From CAYWRZ01 sp964460845 (GTDB lineage: Bacteria > Bacteroidota > Bacteroidia > Flavobacteriales_D > UBA2798): a stretch of DNA of 64,000 nucleotides. Shown here piece by piece: positions 16,835 through 24,232 of the stretch. Position numbers and translations under genes: made by a program. Each line of letters opens with the position of its first letter. Within the stretch, counting starts at the first letter, position 1. The notes beneath the pieces were generated by a model, which was given only the letters and a program-made list of their open reading frames with translations, had not been told where the DNA came from and ran no database searches. The stretch spans positions 1 to 64,000 of the forward strand of contig CAYWRZ010000002.1 of the NCBI GenBank assembly GCA_964460845.1, read 5' to 3'.

Positions 16835-18013
16835 TTATAGTTTTTCAAATATCCCGGCAGCGCCCTGGCCTGTACCTACGCACATGGTGACCATTCCGTA
16901 TTTCTGCTTGCGGCGTTCCAGCTCGTTTAGAATCTGCACGGTCAGCTTGGCACCCGTACAGCCGAGTGGGTGCCCTAATGCAATGGCCCCGCCGTTCACA
17001 TTGACAATATCGGGATTCAGTCCAAGTTCGCGGATTACGGCCAGCGATTGGGAAGCAAAAGCTTCGTTGAGCTCGATAAGATCGATGTCTTGCAGCGACA
17101 GGCCTGATTTTTCAATCGCTTTCGGAATGGCGGCTACGGGACCTATACCCATAATGCGCGGCGGTACACCTGCCGCAGCGTAGCTCACTAATCGGGCTAC
17201 AGGAGAAAGGTTCAGCGATTTCATAAGCTTTTCGCTCATCACCAGGACAAATGCGGCTCCGTCGCTGGTTTGGGAAGAGTTACCGGCGGTTACCGATCCG
17301 CCTTCGGCAAATACGGGCCTGAGCTTAGCCAGTGCTTCGGCCGAAGTATCGGCGCGGGGTCCTTCGTCGATATCGACGGTAAAGGAGCTGGTTTTCTTTT
17401 TTCCTTTTTCGTCGAGGCGGGCTTCCTGTATTTCGATAGGCACAATTTCATTTTTGAATTTTCCGGCTTTGATGGCTTCTACCGCTTTTTGATGCGAATG
17501 CAGGGAAAAAGCATCCTGATCTTCGCGGGAAACTTTGTACTCCGAAGCGACGGCTTCGGCGGTGAGACCCATGCCCCAATACCAGTCGGGATGGGTTTTG
17601 GAAATTTCAGGATGCGGCATTACACGCCAGCCGCCCATAGGCACGGCGCTCATCGATTCGGCGCCACCGGCAATGATGCAATCGGCTAATCCCGCACGAA
17701 TTTTCGCTACGGCAATGGCAATGGTTTCGAGCCCCGAGGCACAATACCGATTTACGGTCATGCCCGGCACCTTGTCGGTATCGAGTCCCATGAGCGAAAC
17801 GAAACGCGCCATATTTAAGCCCTGTTCCGATTCGGGCATCGCGTTGCCTACAATTACATCGTCGAGCTGTTCGGGATTAAGCTGCGGTACGCTCGCCATC
17901 AGATGACGTATCACGGCTGCCGCCAAATCGTCGGTACGGGTAAAACGGAATCCACCGCGACCGGCTTTGCCCACTGCGGTACGAAATCCGGTAATAATAT
18001 AAGCTTCTTGCAT
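16835..18013 (-). CDS. fadA: Acetyl-CoA C-acyltransferase (thiolase)
   Basis: Cleaves 3-ketoacyl-CoA with CoA to acetyl-CoA and a shortened acyl-CoA. The 392 residues are the standard length. Nucleophile Cys91 (NRYCASGLETIA), His348 (NGGAIALGHPLGCTGAK) and Cys378 (MCVGTGQGAAG) form the complete catalytic set. It is 25 bases downstream of fadN and 26 bases upstream of fadE; this order matches the fadN-fadA-fadE operon of Bacillus subtilis, which supports a degradative role rather than a biosynthetic acetyl-CoA acetyltransferase. Confidence 0.95.
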   Translation of the reverse strand: MQEAYIITGFRTAVGKAGRGGFRFTRTDDLAAAVIRHLMASVPQLNPEQLDDVIVGNAMPESEQGLNMARFVSLMGLDTDKVPGMTVNRYCASGLETIAIAVAKIRAGLADCIIAGGAESMSAVPMGGWRVMPHPEISKTHPDWYWGMGLTAEAVASEYKVSREDQDAFSLHSHQKAVEAIKAGKFKNEIVPIEIQEARLDEKGKKKTSSFTVDIDEGPRADTSAEALAKLRPVFAEGGSVTAGNSSQTSDGAAFVLVMSEKLMKSLNLSPVARLVSYAAAGVPPRIMGIGPVAAIPKAIEKSGLSLQDIDLIELNEAFASQSLAVIRELGLNPDIVNVNGGAIALGHPLGCTGAKLTVQILNELERRKQKYGMVTMCVGTGQGAAGIFEKL

Positions 18014-18038
18014 AAAAAGTGCTGGTTTCGGTATAAAA

Positions 18039-20441
18039 TCAGTTTCGTAATACTTTTCCGCCGTTGAGAATGCTTTGCATCCGTTCCAGCGTTTTTCTTT
18101 CTCCGCAAAGCGAAAGGAATGCCTGCCGTTCCAAATCGAGCAGGTATTGTTCGGGCACCAGACTCGCTTCGGAAAGGTCGCCTCCGGCCATTACATAACC
18201 CAGTTTTTCGGAGATTTTCTGGTCATGCTCGCTGATGTAATTGCCGCTGCGCATCGAATTGGCGCCCACATATACAATTCCTAAGGCCTGCTTGCCCAAT
18301 ACGGGAATATGGAGTCGTGGAGCCGGTTGTGTATAGCCTTTTTCGGCCAAGCGAATAGCCGCTTCTTTGGCATACTGAAGCTGATGCTCGCGATTCAGGA
18401 TAATTTCATCCTGCCCTTCACGCAGATAGCCCAGCTCGAAAGCTTCGTGTGCAGAAGTAGAAACTTTGGCCTGACCGATGGTCAGAAAACGTTCGCGAAA
18501 CCGGTTGATTGCCACGTCGCCTTCGTGCAGCTCGTCGCCCAAACGCAGGGCAAATTCTTTGGTGCCACCGCCTCCCGGTATCACGCCTACACCAAATTCT
18601 ACCAGACCCATGTACGTTTCGGCATGTGCCACTACCTTGTCAGAATGAAGGCACATTTCACAGCCTCCGCCCAGGACCATACCGTGTGGCGCAATTACGA
18701 CGGGAATGGAAGAATAGCGAACCCGCATCATCGCCTGCTGGAACGCACGGATGGCAAAATCGAGCTCGTCCCATTCTTGTTCTACGGCCAGCATAAAAAT
18801 CATTCCCAGGTTGGCGCCGGCCGAAAAGTTATCACCCTGGTTGGAAATGACCAGTCCCCGATACTCTTTTTCGGCGGTATCAATGGCTTTGTGGAGTCCG
18901 GCGATTACTTCCGAACCGATGGTGTTCATTTTGGTATGAAACTCCATGTGGAGTATGCCGTCGCCCAAATCGGTCAGCGTAGTACCGCTGTTTTGCCAAA
19001 CGATATTTTCGGGACGAAGCTGTGCAAGCTCAATAAGGTTTTCGGTACCTGGAATGGGTTTATAGCTTTCGGAAGAAATGTCGTAATAAAGTCGTTTGCC
19101 TTTTTCGGAACGGTAAAAGGATTCGTGTCCCGCTTCGTGCATTCGGCTTACCCATTGGGCAGGTTCCAAACCGTTTTCCCTTAGGAGCTCGAGGGTGTTT
19201 TTGAGTCCGAGTGCGTCCCACATTTCAAAAGGACCCTGTGCCCAGCCGAAACCGGCACGCATGGCATCGTCTATTTTGTAGAGGTCATCGGCAATTTCAG
19301 GAATGCGGTGCGACACGTAAGCAAAGAGTCCGGCAAAGCTCCGGCGGTAAAATTCGCCTGCTTTGTCTTTTCCTTTTACCAAAAAACGCAGGCGTTCGGG
19401 CAGGGAATCGATCGTTTTGGCGCCTTCGAGCGTGGCAAATTTCGTTTTTTGCTGCGGAGCGTATTCGAGCGTATGCAAATCGAGCGCAAGTATTTCGTTG
19501 GAGCCGTCGTCCTTTTTGGTTTTTTTGTAAAAACCCTGTTTGCTTTTGTCGCCCCACCATTTACGCTCATCCATCGTCGCTACATAATCGGGAATTACGA
19601 AGGTGTCGCGGGCTTCGTCGTGGGGGCAGTGCTCATGTACACCTCGTGCTACGCGGAGCAGGGTGTCGATGCCTACCACATCGCAGGTGCGGAAAGTGGC
19701 CGATTTCGGGCGACCGAGCACCGTTCCTGTAAGCTTATCGACTTCTTCGACCCGGAGATCCATTTCTTTGACCAGGTGAAAAAGTGCCATAATCGAATAT
19801 ACGCCGATGCGGTTGGCGATAAACGCCGGTGTATCTTTACACAGTACGGTGGTCTTACCCAATTGCCGGGTACCGAATTCCATTATTGTGTCGAGCGTTT
19901 CGGTGCTGGTTTCGGGAGTAGGGATAAGTTCCAATAATTTCAGGTAGCGGGGCGGATTAAAAAAGTGCGTACCCAGAAAATGGCGGCGAAAATCTTCGCT
20001 ACGCCCTTCCAGCATGAGCTGCACAGGAATGCCCGAGGTATTGGTCGAAACGAGGGTTCCCGCACTGCGGAATTGCTCTACCTTTTCAAAGACCTGCCGT
20101 TTGATGTCGAGCCGCTCTACCACCGCTTCCATAATCCAGTCGCATTGCGCAAGGGCGGGCATATCGTCGTCGAAATTACCCGTGCGGATGCGCGAAGCAA
20201 AGCTACGGCTGTACAGGGCGGCCGGTTTTGCGTTGAGGGTGGCTTGAAACGCCTGATTGACGATACGGTTGCGTACCGCTTTATCCTGAAGCGTGCGGCC
20301 TTTCTTTTGCTCTTCTTCGGTCAGTTCTTGCGGAACGATGTCGAGCAGCAATACCTCGCAGCCCGCATTGGCAAAGTGACAGGCAATACGGGAACCCATT
20401 ATTCCCGAGCCCAGCACCGCGATTTTGCGTATTTTTTTCAT
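18039..20441 (-). CDS. fadN: 3-hydroxyacyl-CoA dehydrogenase / enoyl-CoA hydratase (FadN-type)
   Basis: A bifunctional beta-oxidation enzyme of 800 residues with the dehydrogenase first. It begins KIRKIAVLGSGIMGSRIACH, a Rossmann NAD-binding loop, followed by LGTHFFNPPRYLKLLELIP with the catalytic His, and the C-terminal dehydrogenase segments (FGWAQGPFEMWDALGL). The hydratase/isomerase-fold domain is in the C-terminal third (SAGANLGM, HGMVLGGGCEMCLHSD, VIPGGGGTKEFALRLG). The domain order is the reverse of E. coli FadB and fits FadN. It starts 35 bases after the MarR gene and heads fadN-fadA-fadE. Confidence 0.94.
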   Translation of the reverse strand: MKKIRKIAVLGSGIMGSRIACHFANAGCEVLLLDIVPQELTEEEQKKGRTLQDKAVRNRIVNQAFQATLNAKPAALYSRSFASRIRTGNFDDDMPALAQCDWIMEAVVERLDIKRQVFEKVEQFRSAGTLVSTNTSGIPVQLMLEGRSEDFRRHFLGTHFFNPPRYLKLLELIPTPETSTETLDTIMEFGTRQLGKTTVLCKDTPAFIANRIGVYSIMALFHLVKEMDLRVEEVDKLTGTVLGRPKSATFRTCDVVGIDTLLRVARGVHEHCPHDEARDTFVIPDYVATMDERKWWGDKSKQGFYKKTKKDDGSNEILALDLHTLEYAPQQKTKFATLEGAKTIDSLPERLRFLVKGKDKAGEFYRRSFAGLFAYVSHRIPEIADDLYKIDDAMRAGFGWAQGPFEMWDALGLKNTLELLRENGLEPAQWVSRMHEAGHESFYRSEKGKRLYYDISSESYKPIPGTENLIELAQLRPENIVWQNSGTTLTDLGDGILHMEFHTKMNTIGSEVIAGLHKAIDTAEKEYRGLVISNQGDNFSAGANLGMIFMLAVEQEWDELDFAIRAFQQAMMRVRYSSIPVVIAPHGMVLGGGCEMCLHSDKVVAHAETYMGLVEFGVGVIPGGGGTKEFALRLGDELHEGDVAINRFRERFLTIGQAKVSTSAHEAFELGYLREGQDEIILNREHQLQYAKEAAIRLAEKGYTQPAPRLHIPVLGKQALGIVYVGANSMRSGNYISEHDQKISEKLGYVMAGGDLSEASLVPEQYLLDLERQAFLSLCGERKTLERMQSILNGGKVLRN

Positions 20442-20476
20442 AACACTAAGGTGTATTTATACAGTTCTTTCGGGCA

Positions 20477-20920
20477 TTAAAAAAAACGCCCGGGTTTTTC
20501 TTTGGTCAATAGGTGATTAATTTCGCCCATCACTTCAAAAAAAGCTTTCAGCTTTTGTTTCGGCAGTTGAGATTGCAGGTATTCGTTAAAACGGATAACC
20601 GTTTGTTTGGAAAGCTCTCTTTTGCGGCGCCCCAGCTCTGTCAGGTGAATCAGCACAAGGCGTTTGTCGGTTTTATCCGAACGCTTCACAATAAGCCCCT
20701 GTTCTTCCATGGCTTTGAGTGTGCGGGTAAGGCTTCGGGGCTCCATTCCCATTTTAGGACCCAGCCGGGTAGAAGGCGTGCCGTTGCGCTGGTCGATATT
20801 GAGCAATACGTATCCGATAGACATGGTAATGCCGTGTCGGTCGGCCTGCTGGTTATATACCCGGGCTATTCCGTGCCAGGCCCAGCGAATGTGAAAATCG
20901 AGCGTTTCTTCAGGTTTCAT
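20477..20920 (-). CDS. MarR-family transcriptional regulator
   Basis: A winged-helix regulator. The longest frame starts at 20938, but that start lies inside a TATATTTG promoter box; Met at 20920 (MKPEETLDFHIRWAW, 147 residues) is preferred. The recognition region reads TPSTRLGPKMGMEPRSLTRTLKAMEEQGLIVKRSDKTDKR, with the wing arginine/aspartate pattern of MarR proteins. It is the first gene before fadN-fadA-fadE (35-base gap), so it probably senses an acyl-CoA or fatty acid and represses the operon, including itself. The ligand is inference. Confidence 0.9.
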   Translation of the reverse strand: MKPEETLDFHIRWAWHGIARVYNQQADRHGITMSIGYVLLNIDQRNGTPSTRLGPKMGMEPRSLTRTLKAMEEQGLIVKRSDKTDKRLVLIHLTELGRRKRELSKQTVIRFNEYLQSQLPKQKLKAFFEVMGEINHLLTKEKPGRFF

Positions 20921-20926
20921 TTCTCC

Positions 20927-20951
20927 CAAATATAACATTATTTAATATTAT
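20927..20951 (-). promoter_or_regulatory. Promoter and possible MarR operator
   Basis: On the minus strand TATATTTG (20927-20934) matches the -7 element. A 20-base near-palindrome (ATAACATTATTTAATATTAT on the plus strand, 20932-20951, one mismatch between arms) overlaps it and fills the promoter spacer, where a bound repressor would block transcription. The -7 box is only 6 bases from the chosen ATG, so the mRNA may be nearly leaderless. Confidence 0.5.
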
Positions 20952-21045
20952 GCACGCATACTATAAGGTTAAATTTTTTCAAAATTTTTGGTTCCGATAA
21001 GCATAAGAAAAAGTAACAATGACCTGTAAGACAAGTTAAGTCCAT

Positions 21046-21080
21046 AAAAACAAAAAGCCCCGGAGATTTTTCCGGAGCTT
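21046..21080 (-). terminator. Rho-independent terminator of the T9SS/PDZ operon
   Basis: On the minus strand AGCTCCGG pairs with CCGGGGCT (plus coordinates 21072-21079 and 21056-21063, one G-T pair), followed by a T-rich tail TTTTTGTTTTT. It lies about 20 bases after the stop codon of the 21102 gene. Confidence 0.8.
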
Positions 21081-21101
21081 TCAGTTAGGGTAGCTTACTT
21101 A

Positions 21102-22274
21102 TCAGGGTTTCAGTATGCGCAGTGTACGTGTTTCGTCCGTGTCGAGTATGAGCTTTAGGATATACATTCCCGAAGGCAGCTCCGCAAGATCCAGTGTTCC
21201 GGAGGTATAGGCGCCGAACGTATAATTTTTTACTTCTTGTCCGGCAATGCTGATTACGCGTATCGAAACCTTACGCGGTGTATCGCCCAGTTCTAAGTGG
21301 AGATAGTCCTGAAAAGGGTTGGGATAAACACGTACCTGTGCGGCTTCATTTTCAGTGATGCTTACGCTGCTGAAAAGGTAGCAGTCGGAGGTGGAGCTGC
21401 ATCCGTTCTGTGCGATGGTTACGGCGTAACTCCCGTTTGCGGTGGGGGTGAAATTCGGACCGGTCTGACCTGCAATTGGGCTGTTGTCCTGACAGTTGAT
21501 CCATTGGTAAGAGGCACCGCTTATCGAAGCGCTGAGCGTGCCCGGCACTGTTTCCGATACGCTGCTTGTATGCGGGTTCGATACCTGTATTTGCAAGGTG
21601 TTGACACAATCCGGATCGCTTACATTCCAGTTGTAGAAATAGTAGTAATAGCCCATAAAATCGTAATCGCTGCCCGTGAGCGTGATGTGGCCTGACGTGC
21701 TTTGGTAGTTGAACGCGTTGCCGCTTTCGTTGCGGAAAAGTCCGCCGCAGGACTCGGATACGAGTATCATTTTGTAACGGCTGCCTTGGGGTACGGCTAT
21801 GCCCAGCGGAAGGGTATGGAGTCCCGACGAAGGTACGCTCAGCGTTTTTTGTACAAGCGTGGAAGTGATCATTCCGATCACATTCGTTTCACAGATTTTG
21901 AGGGTGATGTTGCCCGGTCCGGCGGTATATACATCGACCGTGTTAATGATCATGTTTTTGGCCAGCGAGAAACTGATGTATTTATCGACGGTGGTGTAAA
22001 AAGCACCTGTGCCGAAGCTGTTATCGGCGGGACCTACGTATTCGGTAGCGGCATACTTATACGATGTGCTGGTTGTAGGACTAAGGTTAAGCGAAGTGCT
22101 TACAGAAAGCAGGTTCATCTGCTCGTCGTACAGAGCCAGCGGCAGGGCAGAGGTGTAGTTGAACGTATTTCCGGTGCAGAGTTGCGCATCTGCGAGCGTT
22201 GGGGTAAGGCAAGACTGTGCCCGTCCCTGTATGCAGGCGGCAAGCGCCATGCACAACAGCGAAATTTTTTTCAC
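21102..22274 (-). CDS. Secreted protein with T9SS sorting domain
   Basis: A 390-residue protein. Signal peptide MKKISLLCMALAACIQGRA; a central region of beta-rich sequence without a named family; an Ig-like segment at about 240-300 (NGSYAVTIAQNGCSS); and a C-terminal type IX sorting domain (VRVYPNPFQDYLHLEL ... AELPSGMYILKLIL ... LRILKP). It should be moved across the outer membrane and attached to the surface or released after the domain is removed. Last gene of a three-gene unit with the PDZ and four-TM genes. Function unknown. Confidence 0.85.
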   Translation of the reverse strand: MKKISLLCMALAACIQGRAQSCLTPTLADAQLCTGNTFNYTSALPLALYDEQMNLLSVSTSLNLSPTTSTSYKYAATEYVGPADNSFGTGAFYTTVDKYISFSLAKNMIINTVDVYTAGPGNITLKICETNVIGMITSTLVQKTLSVPSSGLHTLPLGIAVPQGSRYKMILVSESCGGLFRNESGNAFNYQSTSGHITLTGSDYDFMGYYYYFYNWNVSDPDCVNTLQIQVSNPHTSSVSETVPGTLSASISGASYQWINCQDNSPIAGQTGPNFTPTANGSYAVTIAQNGCSSTSDCYLFSSVSITENEAAQVRVYPNPFQDYLHLELGDTPRKVSIRVISIAGQEVKNYTFGAYTSGTLDLAELPSGMYILKLILDTDETRTLRILKP

Positions 22275-22290
22275 GGTATGTGGGTTTAAG

Positions 22291-22647
22291 TTAGAAAGTG
22301 ACTTCGGCGAAGATTGTTTTGTCGCCTCGCAGTAGCTTTATTTTTACCTTATCGCCGGGATTGTATTCCGACAATAAATCGCGGTATGCAAACACGTTTT
22401 TAATCGGTTTTTCGTCAAAAGCCAGGATCACATCACCGGTTTTGATTCCGTATTTTTCAGCGGTCTTCCCGGGAAGTATGCCTTTCACTCTCACTCCTTT
22501 ACCACTAAACAGGTAATCGGGCTTGATACCCAGCGTGACCTTGGTATCGGGTTGCTGTGCAATGGCAGGCAGCGCGGTAAACAGCAGCAGCAGACAAAGC
22601 AGGTGTCGTAGCCGGAAAAGAGGGAAGAAGCCGATAGAATGATTCAT
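22291..22647 (-). CDS. Exported stand-alone PDZ-domain protein
   Basis: A 118-residue protein with a signal peptide (about 1-30, ending ALPAIAQQ) and then only a PDZ domain (LGIKPDYLF ... VKGILPGKTAEKYGIKTGDVILAFDEKPI ... LLSEYNPGDKVKIKLLRG). The sequence is that of the HtrA/DegP PDZ class but there is no protease part. Such a domain could bind exposed C-termini in the periplasm. It lies 3 bases after the four-TM gene and 16 bases before the T9SS gene, so the three are likely one transcript. Confidence 0.85.
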   Translation of the reverse strand: MNHSIGFFPLFRLRHLLCLLLLFTALPAIAQQPDTKVTLGIKPDYLFSGKGVRVKGILPGKTAEKYGIKTGDVILAFDEKPIKNVFAYRDLLSEYNPGDKVKIKLLRGDKTIFAEVTF

Positions 22648-22650
22648 AGT

Positions 22651-23070
22651 TTAGTGGGTAAGTTTAGGGCGCAGGTGTAACCTGAACCGGATAAAATGTT
22701 CGTAGGCCAGCAGTCCCGAAACGATGAGCACTACGGCAAGCAGTCCTATCTGCGAATAATTTTTAGGGCTTACGATAAATGCTTCGCCAATCAGGTGTGC
22801 AACGTGCGAGGCAAAATAGATGACGCTGACAATTAACAGTCCCAGGTCAATCAGCTTGTTACGGGTGTAAAGCACAAAGATAATCCAGATAAAGGGCAGG
22901 TGGTAAAAGAGCGTCCGGATCATCACCAGGGTTTCGGGCTCTTCGTCTGACAGCTTCACATCGGTACCATAAAAAATACCGCTTACACGGTAATTGAAAT
23001 GCAGAATCATGCCAATGATCGAGAGCAGCCAAAGTGTAACAAGTTTGAGATCGGGTCCGGTGTGTTTCAT
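22651..23070 (-). CDS. Four-TM membrane protein of unknown function
   Basis: A 139-residue integral membrane protein with hydrophobic segments at about 10-27, 50-66, 70-92 and 107-125. The first loop (YRVSGIFYGTDVKLSDEEPE) is acidic. I do not recognise the family. Several histidines lie in or near membrane segments (His24, His56, His89, His92), so heme or metal binding is possible but unproven. First gene of the unit with the PDZ and T9SS genes; a perfect palindrome lies 58 bases upstream. Confidence 0.7.
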   Translation of the reverse strand: MKHTGPDLKLVTLWLLSIIGMILHFNYRVSGIFYGTDVKLSDEEPETLVMIRTLFYHLPFIWIIFVLYTRNKLIDLGLLIVSVIYFASHVAHLIGEAFIVSPKNYSQIGLLAVVLIVSGLLAYEHFIRFRLHLRPKLTH

Positions 23071-23128
23071 GGTGTAGCGTTTAGCAGGTGGTTGGGGTTA
23101 AATGAGCTTCGTATAAATTACACGGTCA

Positions 23129-23151
23129 TTATTAAGAATTATTCTTAATAA
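23129..23151. promoter_or_regulatory. Perfect 10-3-10 palindrome, probable operator
   Basis: TTATTAAGAA-TTA-TTCTTAATAA. It lies in the 254-base gap between the divergent four-TM gene and the putative glycosyltransferase gene. There is no T tract and no gene end nearby, so it is not a terminator. The size and AT-rich symmetry are like operators for Fur- or DtxR-type metal repressors, which is inference. Confidence 0.55.
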
Positions 23152-23324
23152 GGCGCAAATGTAGCCGAAACAAAAGGGCAGATGCAATACCTTAAAAAGG
23201 TGATCTTTCTCTTTTTTACGACAGGAGAGGGAAATAGGCAACTGACCGTTTGCCGGCCCGAGATTTGCCGGATGGCAGGTATAGTTCGGGGATTATTCTT
23301 TTCTTTGTGCAAAAAGCGAAGCTC

Positions 23325-24224
23325 ATGAAAGCCGGTATCACGTTGTTTGCCGAAAATAGTCTGGCCAGTTTGCTTTCGCTGGCGAAAATACTGGTATCGC
23401 CCGGGAAAAAGTCAGGTCGTATCCGTAATGAGTCCGGTAAAGAAGAATGTGTGCTGCTGGGCAACGGACCTTCGCTGAAGCCTATCGTCGAAAAGCATTC
23501 CGCTTTTTTGTCAGGAAAATACCTGATTGCGGTAAACCATTTTGCGCTTACAGCCCTGTATTCGGAGCTAAAGCCCCAGGGCTACGTCATATCGGCACCC
23601 GAGTATTGGATCGAAGGGGTTACTCCTTCATGGAAAGAAGAAAGGATTCGATTTTTTACGGCGCTGCAAGAAAACACGTCCTGGCCGCTTACCTTGTTTC
23701 TGCCCTCGGGAGCGCGTAAAGTAAAGTACTGGCAGGAAATGCTGGTGCAGAATCCGAATATACGCATCCACTTTTACAGCAATTTACCGATAGAAGGCTT
23801 CAGGCGTTTTGTCTATTTTTCGCTCGACAGGCAATGGGGTATTCCGCGTTCGCACAATGTGCTGGGGCATTCCCTTTCGCTTAGCCTGTTTATGCGGTTT
23901 AAAAAAATTTACCTGGTGGGCGCCGAGCATTCGTGGCTCAAAGACATTTGGGTGGACGAAGACAATACCGTGTATATGTCGCATACCCATTTTTACAGTC
24001 AGGGACAAGCCAAGCCGCTTCCCTTGTATCCGCATCTGCTGAATTCCGGGCAAAAAAGGCTTCATCACATTCTCTACAAATTCATGAATACCTTTCAAAG
24101 CTATTTCACGCTCGAAGGGTACGCGCGTAAAAAAGGAACCGAAATTATTAACGTAACGCCGGGTTCTTATATCGATGCTTTTCCGAGGCTCAATCTTGAT
24201 ACCCTTTCGGAAACTTCATCCTGA
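23325..24224 (+). CDS. DUF115 / sialyltransferase-like protein
   Basis: A 299-residue soluble protein, taking the ATG at 23325; a longer frame from 23250 adds 25 unsupported residues. It has the nucleotide-sugar or nucleotide-binding signature VLLGNGPSLK near residue 45, then an Asn-His-Phe (AVNHFA) strand, and later SHNVLGHSLSLSLFMRFKKIYLVGAEHSW. The same order of elements occurs in family 42 sialyltransferases and in DUF115 (MptE-like) proteins. A surface-sugar glycosyltransferase is the likelier role outside archaea, but a pyrophosphokinase cannot be excluded. It stands alone, convergent with priA (8-base gap), with no polysaccharide cluster around it. Confidence 0.6.
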   Translation: MKAGITLFAENSLASLLSLAKILVSPGKKSGRIRNESGKEECVLLGNGPSLKPIVEKHSAFLSGKYLIAVNHFALTALYSELKPQGYVISAPEYWIEGVTPSWKEERIRFFTALQENTSWPLTLFLPSGARKVKYWQEMLVQNPNIRIHFYSNLPIEGFRRFVYFSLDRQWGIPRSHNVLGHSLSLSLFMRFKKIYLVGAEHSWLKDIWVDEDNTVYMSHTHFYSQGQAKPLPLYPHLLNSGQKRLHHILYKFMNTFQSYFTLEGYARKKGTEIINVTPGSYIDAFPRLNLDTLSETSS

Positions 24225-24232
24225 CAGCGGAT

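Noticed and set aside
18309..19184. Plus-strand frame of 291 codons
   Set aside because: Opposite fadN, which has full catalytic motifs.
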